Assembly: GCF_901000735.1 (NCBI RefSeq)
Contig: NC_081545.1
Location: 14,186,919-14,250,918 of the forward strand
Source of the DNA: Corylus avellana
Taxonomy: Eukaryota; Streptophyta; Magnoliopsida; Fagales; Betulaceae
Direction: 5' to 3'
Length of the DNA: 64,000 bases
The notes under the pieces were generated by a model. That model was not told the DNA's origin. It did not search any database and saw only the letters and a program-made list of their open reading frames with translations. Numbering within the stretch: the first letter of the stretch is position 1; each line of letters starts with the position of its first letter. The position numbers were made by a program, and so were the translations under genes. Positions 34,871 through 46,708 of the stretch are shown in pieces.

Positions 34871-36073
34871 TTAGAATTGATTAAAATATCAAGTTGTCAC
34901 TAAATTGATATTGATATATTAAAAATAAATTAAGATAAATAAAAGGTAGGACTTTGATATCCACCACTAATCATGCTCAAATAATATAATAATATGCCAA
35001 TACTCTAATCATATTATGAATACCTAATGTTTGCCAACCTACGGGTATGGGGGTTTACTCCTTAAGCTATTGATTTCCCTAAGTAATGAATTAGGCATGA
35101 GTGTCTACTCTAATTCTTTTCTTTCTTAAATGATTTAGCATGAGTGTCTACTAAGTTATTCTTTAAAAAAACATAAATCTGTGGAAATCGACAAACACAT
35201 GGAACCTAGGGCATGGGTGTCTACTCCCGATTTTCCATGTTGATTAACCCAAGAACCCGTAAGGAATTCTTTTTTCACTCTATTAAGCCCATGACTCGAT
35301 CATCTAAATTGACTTTAATAACTAATCCATACCACATGCATATCATAGCCGGTCACACACATATGAGGAATTCAATAAAACAGGAATTAATCAAGTTAAA
35401 CATCACAATATGATTATTACAAAAGTGCCAATATTGAAATATTAAATAAGCATAATTAGGGCATCAATCTAGCCCTACTAAAGGTTTAGTTACACATAAT
35501 TAAAATAAAACTAAAAAGGAAAGGAAAAGAAAAAACCGAAAACGACTCCTTGAAGTAGCCTCCAATTCCCTCCCGAAGGTTGTGTCTATTCTATAGGCTT
35601 AATGGTCTATTTATAGGCTTATGAATACTTTAGAAATCCTAGAAAGCCTAGTAAACTTGTAAGGTTAAGTCCTAGTGCAATTGGGATTAGAAAAACCCTA
35701 ATATGAAAAGCAAAAGAATTCTGGCGCCGCATCTAAAATTCTCCTGCTCACGGGTGCGCTCGATTGCGGTCCGTGTGCACTCGATTGCACGTCTGCGATT
35801 GAGTCTCCTTTTGTGCGCATGAGCGCAAGCATGCTGTCTTGACGCTCTCTGGTAGTGCGCTTGAGCGTAGGTCCCCAGCGATCGATCGCACTGTCAGAAC
35901 CTCTAGCTTTTTTCAAATTTGCTCTTTAAGCCCGATACTTGCAGAAATGCTTTATTTTCTTTCAAAATCCTACAAAAACACAGAAAATAAATAAAATAGT
36001 ACAAACGAACAAAACTAAGGAATTAACAAAATATAAGTTAAGAGCTAAAATATAAATATTTTGACACTTATCA

Positions 36074-36521
36074 TAATGCAGTTGATCTCCCCAACTTGCA
36101 TTGTTTTGTTGAAAAAACCCACTAGCCACCACAGCTCGATCATGCCATAGTAGCTATCTAGGCCATATGTCCCCAACCTCTCTTTTTTTTTTTTTCTTCA
36201 TTTCTTTTTTCAATTTTTATGTTATATTTTTTTAATATTAAATAAGAGGGGCATGATTTTTATTTTATTTTTATTATTTTTGTTAATTTATTTGACAAAA
36301 AAAATAGACCAAAGTCGTTAATTTAGAATAATTGTAAATTCGGTTCTCAAATTTGCAAAATTAAAACTAGAATCTTGTAATGTCAAAAAGGCCAAAAGTA
36401 CATGGGAATTGTATCAAAATATTTTCCGATTACATCATTTTGTAAAAGATTTTAAAGTTTTTTTCTCGTACGTAATCTGCTTTGGAATCTATTGATATTT
36501 ATATTTGTGATTTATAATTTA
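36074..36521. other. Intergenic, AT-rich, nothing recognised
   Basis: T- and A-rich spacer with homopolymer runs. No coding similarity or inverted ends were found. Confidence 0.4.
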
Positions 36522-37481
36522 GATTAAAGTCCTTTTATCCCCCTCAAACTACCACATCAACGACAATCTACTCCTCAAACTATAAATTGATAATTTACTC
36601 CGCAAACTACCAAAACAATGATAATGTACCCCAAATTCTAATAAAATGACAAAATTAACCTTATTAAAATAAAATAATAATAATAATAATAATAATACTA
36701 AAATTTATAAAAAATTAAAAAATAAATAAAAAGCAAAACAGGGGTGCCCGGACCACCCCTGGATGGTGGCCGGTCACCCCCTAAAAATGTTTGGTAGCTT
36801 AATTGGTCAAGAAGTGGGAGAGCAAGACCTTCTCTGAAGTCGATCTCGTGGGCAACGCCGACTTTTTGGATGGTCGGCAGGCCAAGCTTGTAGTTTTCTC
36901 TATTGATGTCCATCGCCAAACTCTACAACAATCACAAATGTATTTTTTTATTTGTTGGGTTCATTTAGAGAGGTTTAATTTGTAAATGTGGTAAAGTTTT
37001 GTGTAATTTTAGTACTTTTTACCTTTCCATCGTCAGGAATAGCAAGGGCTGCGACGAGGAGGGAGTAGCCTGTGTAGACGCCGATCTCCATGGTGTTCTT
37101 GGCATTTCTGGGGGAGTCACCCTTGGAGGTGGTTTGGCCACCCCTATTATATTCAGTGGTGGCTAATCCACCATCTAGGGGTGCCTCAGCCACCCCAGGC
37201 GGCAGAACGACCCCCTGCCACCCATGTGGTGGTTCAAAAGAACCACACTATTTTTTTTATTTTTTCAACTTTTGTATTTTAATTTTAAAATTTTTTTTTT
37301 CAAATTTTTAGGGATATTTTTACCTTATTGAAAATTTTATAGGGATAATTTCATCATTTTGTTAGCATTGAGGGGGCACATTATTATTGTTTTGGTAGTT
37401 TGGGAGGTAAATTGCTCAATTAATAGTTTAAATGGTAGATTATCATTGAGATGCTAGTTTGAGGGGTTAAAACACTTTACC
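36522..37481. mobile_element. Pack-MULE carrying a captured gene fragment
   Basis: A perfect 10-bp duplication TTATAATTTA lies at 36512-36521 and 37482-37491. Terminal inverted repeats of about 110 bp contain CCCCTCAAACTA and CAAACTACCAAAACAATRAT on both sides. Target length and long repeats fit Mutator-like elements. The interior is not transposase but a piece of a host gene (next entry), which defines a Pack-MULE. (AAT)n repeats lie at 36670-36700. Confidence 0.88.
36806..37107 (-). pseudogene. Caffeoyl-CoA O-methyltransferase fragment with retained intron
   Basis: Two exon pieces on the minus strand. The first (37107-37023) reads [20 protein letters not shown] through PDDGK, the SAM-binding motif of plant CCoAOMT, an enzyme of lignin monomer synthesis. 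The second (36922-36806) reads [15 protein letters not shown] and [10 protein letters not shown], the next conserved block. Between them 36923-37022 is a 100-bp intron with GT and AG ends, so the capture was from genomic DNA and not mRNA. The coding is still open across both exons but lacks the N-terminus, the metal-binding part and the C-terminus, so it cannot be an enzyme. It might produce antisense or small RNA, which is inference. Confidence 0.85.
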
Positions 37482-37491
37482 TTATAATTTA

Positions 37492-38514
37492 ATATGGTCA
37501 TGGTCACTAAACAAGGTCCTTTTTTTTTTTTTTTAATTGAAAATTTAGGTTTCCTTTTACAAATATATTTGAGAAATGCAGTGGAAGGTTAATTATATAA
37601 GTTAACTTCTCAACCAAAAGATTAGTTTTCATAGGTAGGAATCTTTTTGTTTATCTCTTATCCAACTATGGCTATACGGAAAGTGACAGGCACTTGGAAT
37701 AGTTTATTTTGGAGGGTCAAATTTGTTCGAGGCGATTCGGTAGGAAAAGAGGATTGAGCGAGAAGAGATCAAAACTATATTAAATTCAGCTGCATGTGTC
37801 GATCGATGGCCCAGCTGGTAAATAAAAAATTTGATGGGGGGGGATTTTTGTTAATTTTAATGTCAACTATCGGCCATGATTGCCCATTAAGACAAATGAT
37901 GACTAGACTGTTCATTTTAAAAACCTTCACATATGCGTGCGTGTCGAGGCACAAATGGAGAGAGAGAGATTCTGTGTTGGATTTCAAAGAAATCCCCTTA
38001 CCAAACCGAGATCCCATGCTAAACCATGAATTAAAGAAAATAGTAAAGGGGAAGTACCTGCATTTACCAAGAACATAAAGGGTCTTCCACGCTCAAAACC
38101 CTCCATTTGTCTCTACGTGTACCACGCTATAATGAGATGTGTATGAGTGAGTGCTAGGGTTTGGAGTGGATATCTCAACCACGTATTTATAAAAATTATA
38201 ATTCTATCTTGGCCGGTGCACGGTTCACACGTCAACTTTTAAAAGATATCGTTTTGTTAAAAATGTAGTTATTTCCGGTCGTTTTCACTGTTCAAACGCC
38301 ATTAGCCCAAATTTTAGTCTATACACTTGTCATTTTGCAAAAGTTACTATTTAAATGTCACTAACTTAATAATGACTTTTTTTGGGTAAAAAATGTCATT
38401 ATCTTTGAGTCATTAATTATGAGAATTTTTGTTAGTTATTATAAGGGCTTTTAAATTGGTCTCTATGCGTAGATTTAGCTTGCACCACTTTTAACGCATA
38501 TGACATAACAAAAG
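37492..38514. other. Intergenic, nothing firmly recognised
   Basis: Mixed-composition sequence with short open frames on both strands near 37775-38080 that resemble nothing known to me. A TATA-like TATTTATAAA lies near 38182. No transposon boundary was recognised. Confidence 0.35.
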
Positions 38515-38673
38515 TAGTAATACTAGGCATCATCTTTTTATCCTCATAAGACCACAAATCACCATTAAATTTTAGATGGATCATACTTTAATTTTGATCC
38601 AATAGTGATTTTGAAAGCCACAACAGCTTTAAGAAGATTTTAGGAGGATAAAAAGATGTACCTAGCATTACTC
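38515..38673. mobile_element. GAGTAATGCTA-family MULE-type MITE, copy 1
   Basis: A perfect 9-bp duplication TAACAAAAG at 38506-38514 and 38674-38682. The left end TAGTAATACTAGGCATCATC and the reversed right end GAGTAATGCTAGGTACATC pair. 159 bp, non-coding. Confidence 0.85.
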
Positions 38674-38788
38674 TAACAAAAGATGTACTTGTTTAATGGA
38701 TGTTTTGAGACTTGTTTTAGCTTCTAAATGAAGAGTTTTACTACACTTGTTTCTATGTTTCCTCTTGCTAAATTGTCCATGGTAGAAC

Positions 38789-38970
38789 GAGTAATGCTAC
38801 AAGTTCCTCTTGTGTTTCTCTTGAGTTCTTTCAAAAATGATGTGGCTATTAAAATCACCATTGAGCTTGTGATTAATTATTATTGGATTTTGATCAAATA
38901 GTGATTTTAATAGCCACATCATTCTTGGAGGGACTCTAAAGGGATACAAGAGAGACTTCTAAAATTACTC
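38789..38970. mobile_element. GAGTAATGCTA-family MULE-type MITE, copy 2
   Basis: A perfect 10-bp duplication ATGGTAGAAC at 38779-38788 and 38971-38980. The left end GAGTAATGCTACAAGTTCCT and the reversed right end GAGTAATTTTAGAAGTCTCT pair. 182 bp. The central GATTTTGATCAAATAGTGAT is shared with copies at 12375 and 38515. Confidence 0.88.
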
Positions 38971-39068
38971 ATGGTAGAACATGATTATTAATCTGGTTAG
39001 TGAAGATTCTTAAAAATGTTCATTGAAAGCTTAGAATAAATAAACAACGAGAATTAATGACAAGCAAA

Positions 39069-39371
39069 GAGCATTCTTAGAAGTCTTACCAAACTAGTTT
39101 TTTGGTTATTTTGGTGAGCCAAATCACTAAAAATCACCAAAAAAAACACTCCTCAACAGTCTCACAAAAATAGTGATTTTGGTTTGGTAAATGAATAGTG
39201 CTCACTAATGATAATGAGTACTATTCACTTACCAAATAAATACAAAATAATATAATTTTTCTTTATGTGAAAAAAAAAAAAGTTAAAGAAAGAAATAATA
39301 AATCTTTTAAAAAGAATATTTAAATGGTATAGTAAAAGTTGATAATTAAGATAATGAGGCTGGAGATGCTT
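39069..39371. mobile_element. Possible MITE
   Basis: The left GAGCATTCTTAGAAGTC and the reversed right AAAGCATCTCCAGCCTCATT resemble the GAGCATYYCCA-type ends of small plant DNA elements. No target duplication is clear. Confidence 0.3.
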
Positions 39372-39419
39372 TAAAAAAGTTAATAGTTAAAATAAAGAAA
39401 AATGTACTTTTAACTATTT

Positions 39420-39750
39420 GGGTTAAATTCACTTTACCCCTTAAGTTTCAAGGGTTTTTTAATTCAAACTCCAATGTTTAAAAATTAACAATGTACCCCC
39501 CTAATGTTTCAAAAAATTTCAATTCAGACCTTCTGTCACTAATTTTCGTTAAATTGGAAGGAAATCTATAAAATTATGTAATTACCCTGAATGTTTTTTA
39601 TTTTAATTTTCGTCCAGTTAGAAGGAAATTAGTAACGGAGGGTTTGAATTGAAATTTTTTGAAATATTAGAGGGGTACATTGCCAATTTTTAAACATTGG
39701 GGTTCGAATTGAAAAACTTTTGAAACTTAGGAGGTAAAGTAAATTTAACC
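39420..39750. mobile_element. MULE-type MITE with long inverted repeats
   Basis: A perfect 10-bp duplication TTAACTATTT at 39410-39419 and 39751-39760. The left end GGGTTAAATTCACTTTACC and the reversed right end GGTTAAATTTACTTTACC lead into inverted repeats of about 130 bp. No coding. Confidence 0.87.
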
Positions 39751-39794
39751 TTAACTATTTTGGTGAATAAAATTTGGTATAACTACTGATAATT

Positions 39795-40635
39795 AGGGGT
39801 GAGCACGGGTTGGGGCGGGGCGGGTATCAGTAGGTTCTGAAAATTCCAACCCGCCACCCAAGCACAATGAAGAATATCCGAGCGGATTCGAGTGTTGCGA
39901 GGTGGGGTAAATCGGGGCGGGTTGTGCAGGTTTTGCAGGTTGTGCGGGTTGGGTTCTCTCTTCCTCAGATCCTCTCCTTTCTTTCCTCTGCCGGCTTCTC
40001 TTCTTTCTTTTTCGTTTCATCTCTTCTGCAGGTTTCTTCTCCTCCCAAAAAAACACGAGTTACACAACTCCTACATCAAAACCCTTGAATCAAACCTAAA
40101 CCAAAGGATTTGGAATTAAATCTGGACGAAGGAGAAAAAAACTTGAAATCTGGACCAAGAACTTGAGATCTCTTGAGAGAGAGAAAAAAACCTAGATTGG
40201 GGTCTAGAGGTGGGAGTGGCGCAGTAGCCAGTGGCCTGAAGATGTCGAGCGGCAGTGTAGACGAAGAGAGAAGCAGACAAGAGATCGAGAGAGAGTCGCT
40301 AACGAGAAAGAGAGAAGACCAGAGAGAGAGTAAGAGAGACGATAGATAGTAGGAGATGGAGAGAGCAAACGTAAGAGACGAGAGAGAGGAGAAACGGCGC
40401 AAGAAAAAAATGATTAGGGTTAGGGTTTTTTTGTTTTATACTTATACGGGGTTGGGCGGGGCAGAGCGGTACTCGCAAGGAAAAAATTTCAAAACCCGCA
40501 ACCCGCCCTGCCCCGCGCAAGTTGGGAGAAATTTATCAGTACCAGCAAAAAAACACTTAAAATCTATAGGGACCGGGGCGGATCGGGGCAAGGCAGAGTG
40601 AATTTGTAGGTTGGGCGGGTTTTATAATGCTCTAA
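39795..40635. mobile_element. Probable hAT-like non-autonomous element, GC-rich ends
   Basis: The left end AGGGGTGAGCACGGGTTGGG and right-end repeats of the AACCCGCCC type (40494-40510, reversed at 40605-40620) match the common plant AGGGGTGAGCA family of hAT-like MITEs. The interior carries (GA)n-rich sequence. The duplication is unclear and the right end is degraded. Confidence 0.45.
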
Positions 40636-42120
40636 TTACAAAACTATCTGCGCTTCTGCTGTCGGTCGTGTCCTTATTCAATTTCATCATTTTCTTTAAC
40701 GTCAAGAAAATTGCAGCAATTCCAATGAGTTAAAGTGATTGTTCTTTTATTAATTTGCCTAGGGGGAACCTGCGTGGTTGGAACTTATAAATAAAAATAT
40801 ATGAATAATTAATTGGCATGGGCTCCATTATATCTCATTCGTGCAGTTTTATTTGTTTCTTAGTCTCTTGTCATCATCCTCGTCTTTATCCGATAGTGTC
40901 GAAAGGGACAACTACTTTACTGACAGCGGTACAAGAAAATGATCAGATTTTATCAAAACATTCTCATTTAGAAAGGGACAAGACATTCTCAAAAAAAGTA
41001 ATATGTCGACATTATAAATAAAACAAATATAGGTTTTTTTATCCAAGAAACTGTATATAAATTCAAGATTCTGCACAATAAACCAAGACTTTTTTGGTCA
41101 AGACTTTTTTTAGTCATGATGACATTAAATGATTTCTTATACAAAATTTTAATTTTCTATTTATCTTCTGAGGAAAGGTTTTTCCCATGCGCATGCCATA
41201 TCACCTGGGTGTCTTTCCTTGTCTAGGAGGGTTTTGGGTGTTTTTTTTTTATCCATTTTCTTTAAGAAAAAACATTAGAAATTTTGATCAAATATGATAT
41301 AAGTTCAGTACAATACATGTATCCACCCCCTGATAGGCTGATAAAAAAAAAAAAACAGTTGAGTTATAGAGAGGAAAAGTAAGTCCACGGATCAATCTCA
41401 TATAAAATTTGCCGCCGCCGCTAGCATTATAAATTCTTTTGTTAATATATATGCATAAAGAAACATTGTTGAGACAGAACCTAGTATCGTGGTGCATGCC
41501 CCACTAATCAATAAGCTTTTACAAGGGATAATCTAGCTTTCCAAAAGAGGGAATTCCCATGAATGCACTTGGTTCTTATCATGTGGGATTTGTAAAGATA
41601 AGTGAAAAAGAAATGTCGGATGAATGATTAAGTAAGTGACTATAACTTTAATGATGACCTTAAAAAAATAGAAAATGAAAGAATTATGGGGCTCCATGCA
41701 GCTTTTTAGTCAAAAGGTTAATTGTCTACTTGCAATTGCTCTGAGGGTGATTGTTGGCCAAGAGCCAAAGAAACCAACCTTTTTACTAGGCGTTGACATA
41801 GGATTTCCATTAGATTCTACGTACGAATCTAATTGAATCAAATGACCTACAACATGCCCTGACTCCACTCACCACTTAATTTATACCTGCAACAGCTTTA
41901 GGCTTTGGATATTGTATAATTTTATATAAAATATGAGAATAATAGTTGACGTAAAGAGAGAAAGAAACACAAGAGAAGTTGGGGTGGCTTCGTGTTCTAC
42001 AAAAGACCATAATCACCATAAATAAGACAACATAATAACATGTAATAACACAAAAATTTATGTGATTTTCTCAATGTGAAGTATGTTTACAAACCAAGGC
42101 AATTACGAAAAAATTTATTA
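40636..42120. other. Intergenic, nothing recognised
   Basis: About 1.5 kb of AT-rich DNA with only short frames. No coding similarity, RNA gene or transposon boundary was seen. Confidence 0.4.
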
Positions 42121-42608
42121 CACTACAAAAAATGCGTTCATTAGCGGCGACCTCATTAGTGTCAACCCAAAAGTCAATACTAATGATAGTTGACACTAAT
42201 GAGCAATTATTAGGGGTTATATCTCAATTGACTGCATCGGTGACTCTCCATCAGAATGGTATGAGCAATGATCAGTTATGTTATTCTGCTTGTATCATTT
42301 CGGCAATATGCTTTAGAAAGAACAACATTCTTGCTTAATTTGGTTCCATCTAAGTCTGTTTTCAAGATACCCATTGAATTGTTTTGCTGTATTTTCACAG
42401 TAAGGCTTATAAGGACTACGATCTTTGTGGGAGTCCTAAAAATATTGAGAAGTCCTACACTTTCCAAAATTCATCTCTAAAAGCTGGTTTTCAAATAATA
42501 TGCCACAATCTCATGAGATTTATTATTTTGAGAAATGTACACCAACTCATAGGGTGATGACATATCATTTGGGAACCAAATTTTGAAGAACAAAGTTGGG
42601 AAGTGTAG
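42121..42608. mobile_element. CACTA transposon end, truncated
   Basis: CACTACAAAAAATGCG opens a second CACTA terminus, with the TTAGCGGCGAC and (TCA)TTAGTGTCAAC subterminal words in both orientations (42140-42215). No matching right end was found before the LTR that starts at 42609. The element is truncated, probably by the retrotransposon. Confidence 0.65.
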
Positions 42609-43855
42609 TGATGTAGTATTTTTGTGTCCAAAAATATCAATTATAAAATTATCACTCGCAATAGAACAAATCCTGTAGGATAGGGCTATATTGAGGGTGT
42701 CGAACCTCAAGGACTGCAGGGGTTTTATTATCAAAATTTGAAAGATTAAAATTAACTTAATTAAAAAGAGACTGATTTATTTGTGTAATTTCAAAGTGCA
42801 TAAACTAAAGAGAATAAATATATGAGAGAGAGAGTGAGTAGGGTATTGACTTCACCACTATCCGCACATCAATGGTTAACCACATTTAATTCTAGCAATT
42901 CATTCTATGCATGTTATAATTTAAACAAGAAAACACATGAAAATAATTTCATACAATCAATGGAATAGCATAACCCATCTTCGGTTGGCACGGATCGTCT
43001 ACCTAAATTAACTAAACTAGGGCGTAGTATGATTTGTCTTTCCTAGATATGGTCTATCTAACCCTATTGATTGCATGTCAATTAAGAACCATTGTATAAC
43101 CATCATTCTTATAATCACAGAAAATAAGAATGATTTGAGTTTAATAATAGTAAAATCATTTCTAAGACAAGATAAGAATTTTACTAATATTTAATTGGAA
43201 TTAAAGAACAATTGCATTTAATTTGAATAACAAAAATCAATTGTAGCAATCCTTTGGGTTATACAATCAACAAGCATAAATTGAAAACTAAAAATTAAAT
43301 ATAATCAAACCATTGTGCTTGGAAATGGTTACATCAATACCCCACAATTGGTTTAGCCACTCATGATCTTTTAAACTCCACAGACAATTTACTGAAATTT
43401 TAACTCTAGAAAGTGGTCTATCTGTTTACAATGTTTAGAGCCCTATTTATAGGGATTAGGAGAACCCTAAAAACCCTAGAAATCCTAAGAAAACTGGAGG
43501 TAAGTCTCCCAGTCCAATTGAGAGACTGAAAGCTAAATCCACGTTGGAAAAGGATTGCTGCCGTGCGCCACAAGCCCGTGTGCGCTCGAGCTTAGCTGTT
43601 GTGCGCATGAGCGCAGGCATGCGCTCGATCCTTGGCCGCAGACGCTCGATTGCAGGTGCGCTCGATCTCCAGAAGGGCTACGCTCGATCCTAGATTCAGA
43701 ACGTCCAGCTTTTTGCCCTTTTAAGCCCAATTTCCAATGGTTTGTCAAATAAAACCTGAAACACTAAAACAAAACAAAATCAAACAAATAACAATGCTAA
43801 GGAATTAACATATGTAAATTAAGGGGCTTGAATGTACAACATTCGGCGCTTATCA
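42609..43855 (-). repeat. 3' LTR of Athila-like element 2 (family A)
   Basis: 1247 bp. Plus-strand edges TGATGTAGTATTTTTG and CGGCGCTTATCA. The TATA-like box (minus strand) is at 43444-43451 and the CG-rich dyad array at 43575-43695, upstream of it in transcription. Next to it lies the G-rich polypurine tract (13 C on the plus strand, 43858-43870). Confidence 0.88.
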
Positions 43856-45285
43856 CACCCCCCCCCCCCCAATTTACATATTGCTAGTCCCTTAGCAATA
43901 CAAAATAGAAAATAAAGTGAAAAATAGAAAGATAAATCCATCTTTCGTGGGGTGTACAGTTGCATTTAGCGTATGCAACAAGTCTTTTAAACCCTTAAAA
44001 GTTTCCTAGAGGACGAGTGAAGTGTCGTGAGAGTTTTCTAGGAATGATACCCACAAACATTTTTCAACCATGTTATCCCCAAGAATGCAATATTATGACC
44101 ATCATGGTTCTCATTCATTAGCAGGCTTAATAGAACAAACAAACATCATCTTCACAATTTCAGGAAATTACAAATCAGCTCCAAACATGGCATTTATGAG
44201 ATATTACGAGATTCAACTAGTGTACGTGAACTCAACACATAGTCATGGGATTTCAAAACTAATCTCAATCATGCATGGATCAACACTCAAAATTCATTAG
44301 ACTCCCCATCGGATAAACAACCAAGACAAAAAAAAATTTCCCTTTTTTTATTTTTTTTTATTTTTTATTTTTTATTTTTTATTTTTTTTATAGCACTTAG
44401 CTCCCTTAAGCATTCTGATTGACCCATGTATCGAGCGTTAGGCCAATGACTCCCAAACTAGACGGCTTTAGGGTATTAGGTGTAAAGACAGCCCTAAGGG
44501 CTTACTAACTCGGGTCAAACAGGCTACGAAGCTAAACTAGTTTTTATCAATCAAACCAAACTTCTCATTGTTTGACACGAACACTCACTGCTTAATGAGG
44601 CAAGAGGTCCAGTTACTTGGTGGAAAGCTCAAAATGATCAATTTTCTTTTCTTTTTTTTTTGAATTTATGCCAAGGTTATTTTGCCAATAAGTTATCCAA
44701 CTACATTCCAAATATTGAAGCCAGACATCACTAATTCTAGATTTGCCCCACAGACTACATGCCAGTGTGCTTGTGAAAATCAAATTGAAACAAGTAATAT
44801 CTCATGCTGCCAATGAAAGTAACACAATTTGAATTCCTTAATCAAGTGATCATGTGTTTATTATATTAAGCCCAACAATGAATTTCAAACCATTACAGGA
44901 AAATTAATTGCATGCTCAGAACTAACATGTATGCCCACACCCCCCAACTTAAAATACACAATGTCCTCAGTGTGTAGATAGAGACAATAAAGCAATGCAA
45001 GGAAGGGGAGTACCTGACCTGTCACTGCGGCGCGGAAGAAGATGCCCCCGAATCAGGTGGCAGCCGTGATAAAATGGAGCGCAGCAATGCTTGCTATGCT
45101 TCAAATCTTTCATCTGCTAGACGCTTGTCCTCCGCCCTCTAGGTAGCAAGCTCAAATCGGAGCTCCGTCAGCTCTTTATGAAGGGACTGGTAGTGTGACA
45201 TGCTCATAGTGACGGTCTCCGCGGCTCTCTCTCTCTCTCTGCTGGCTCAGCTGCAGGTGGATCATTGTGGGAACAACTCTGGTTC
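43856..45285 (-). other. 3' untranslated part of element 2
   Basis: Polypurine tract, then non-coding DNA with T-rich runs. 44557-45285 is repeated, diverged, at 46709-47525 beyond the gap. Confidence 0.6.
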
Positions 45286-46250
45286 TACTGGATCAAGCCA
45301 AACTGAGGGTGAGCAGAAATAGGTCCATCCTCGGGTGTACCCTCAATGCCTCGAGTCTGAAGGAGATGGGTGATGAGAAAAGGGAAGGGAAGTCCCCATG
45401 AAGATGACCCTTGAGTGCAACGCACAATTGCCCCGTCCCAAAACTTGTGCATCTGATCTCAAATGAGCTGAGGAATGGAAAACCAAAAACTTCTCTGAAA
45501 AGCATACAAAGCCGCGAGGAAGGGACCGCGCCGTTGAGTTTTGTATCCAAATGGACACACATTCCGCTACAAAATACAATCCACGAACCAAAGTCTGGAA
45601 GGTAGAAGAACTTTGCTTGTGCAGTTGCGGAGATCATCGGTGTAACAGCCATGGTAGATGTCATCCACAATGTGCTGAAGTGTAAGCTCAGAAGATAAGT
45701 CGGAGTACCAAGGGGTGACATCCCTAGCCAAAATATTCAACAAGCACTCATGGGAGCATTGCAAAGTAGCAGCAATGTCGGTGGTGGTCAGCTCAATGTC
45801 TATGCCATCCACAGAGGAGGATAAAATGCTTGGCCAAGTACAGTCAAATGTGAGATTGTGATAAAATTCTAGAACCAGGCCTTCATACGCAACGGGGCTG
45901 ACTGGCTAGAATAGTGCTGTAAGGCCACGGCGTTTACATTCTTTGACTGCCCATTTTGTAGCTTGTAGATTCTTAAAAACTGTGTCGATGGCAAAAGAGG
46001 TCTCCAATATGAGCTTTCTTTGCTTCCCACGGCGTGGTGAAGGCGGGGCTGGGGCCTCGGAGGTGGTATCTTGAGTGGGGGACGACCGAGAGGCGGAAGC
46101 TCGGACCTCAAGCATGCTGCCGCTTGGTTGGGACCTTTCGTCGAACACGTGGTGGGCATCTCAAAAAGTAAGTGGTGTAGAACCACTCTCACTTGCTACC
46201 CAACCCCTTGCAAAGTGAAAAATAACCAACACAGAGATAGTCCGAGTGTG
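45286..46250 (-). pseudogene. Env-position plant transposon protein, copy A, broken
   Basis: In several frames on the minus strand it encodes GIDIELTTTDIAATLQCSHE, LTLQHIVDDIYHG and SKVLLPSRLWFV, preceded by a basic/Ser-Pro-rich part (SPRRGKQRKLILE). These blocks match the frequent 'putative plant transposon protein' found after pol in Athila-like elements. Its function is unknown, and an envelope role is only suggested by position. A ~65-bp segment present in copy B is missing between about 45265 and 45266. Frameshifts exclude function. Confidence 0.7.
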
Positions 46251-46608
46251 GAGAGGCACCCATGAACTATTTTTCACAACAAAAAAAAAAAGAAAAAAAA
46301 AGGGGGAAAATGGATACAGGTAGTTAGGAAAAAAATATAATGGAGAAAAGAAAAATAAACAAGAAGGGGAGAAAGAGGAGGGGGGTGGTGTGTGGCGACC
46401 GTGGGGTGGTGAGTGGGGGTGGTGTGAGGTGGTGCTGGGTGCAGTGTGAGGGCAGTGTGTGCAGAATGGGCTATGGCGCTGGAAAGGAGATGGGGGGAAA
46501 GAAGAGAGAAATTGTGACCTAAAAAAGGTCCCGTGAGGCCTCTAAACGAGTGTGCTCGAGTGGGCACCAGAGTGCGCTCGATCGCCCTTACGTAGAGGGG
46601 TGATCGTA

Positions 46609-46708
46609 NNNNNNNNNNNNNNNNNNNNNNNNNNNNNNNNNNNNNNNNNNNNNNNNNNNNNNNNNNNNNNNNNNNNNNNNNNNNNNNNNNNNNNNNNNNN
46701 NNNNNNNN
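46609..46708. other. Assembly gap of 100 N
   Basis: Exactly 100 N, a conventional scaffold gap of unknown true size. The sequence either side is similar (44557-46608 versus 46709-48900), so the join is uncertain. Confidence 0.99.

Larger units (their letters stand above)
33392..36073 (-). mobile_element. Solo LTR, Athila-like family B, carrying a nested DNA transposon
   Basis: The ends TGTTGTGCCAAATAC (plus strand left) and TTGACACTTATCA (right) match family B LTRs at 55191-56519 and 60711-62072. The flanks TAATA and TAATG are a one-mismatch 5-bp duplication. The CG-rich dyad array is at 35752-35895 and the TATA-like box (minus strand) at 35607-35614. It is interrupted by a PIF-like element at 33521-34870, which must have come later. 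Confidence 0.85.

Noticed and set aside
37775..38078. Overlapping 80-94 codon frames on both strands
   Set aside because: No recognisable domain, and both strands are open at once, which suggests chance.
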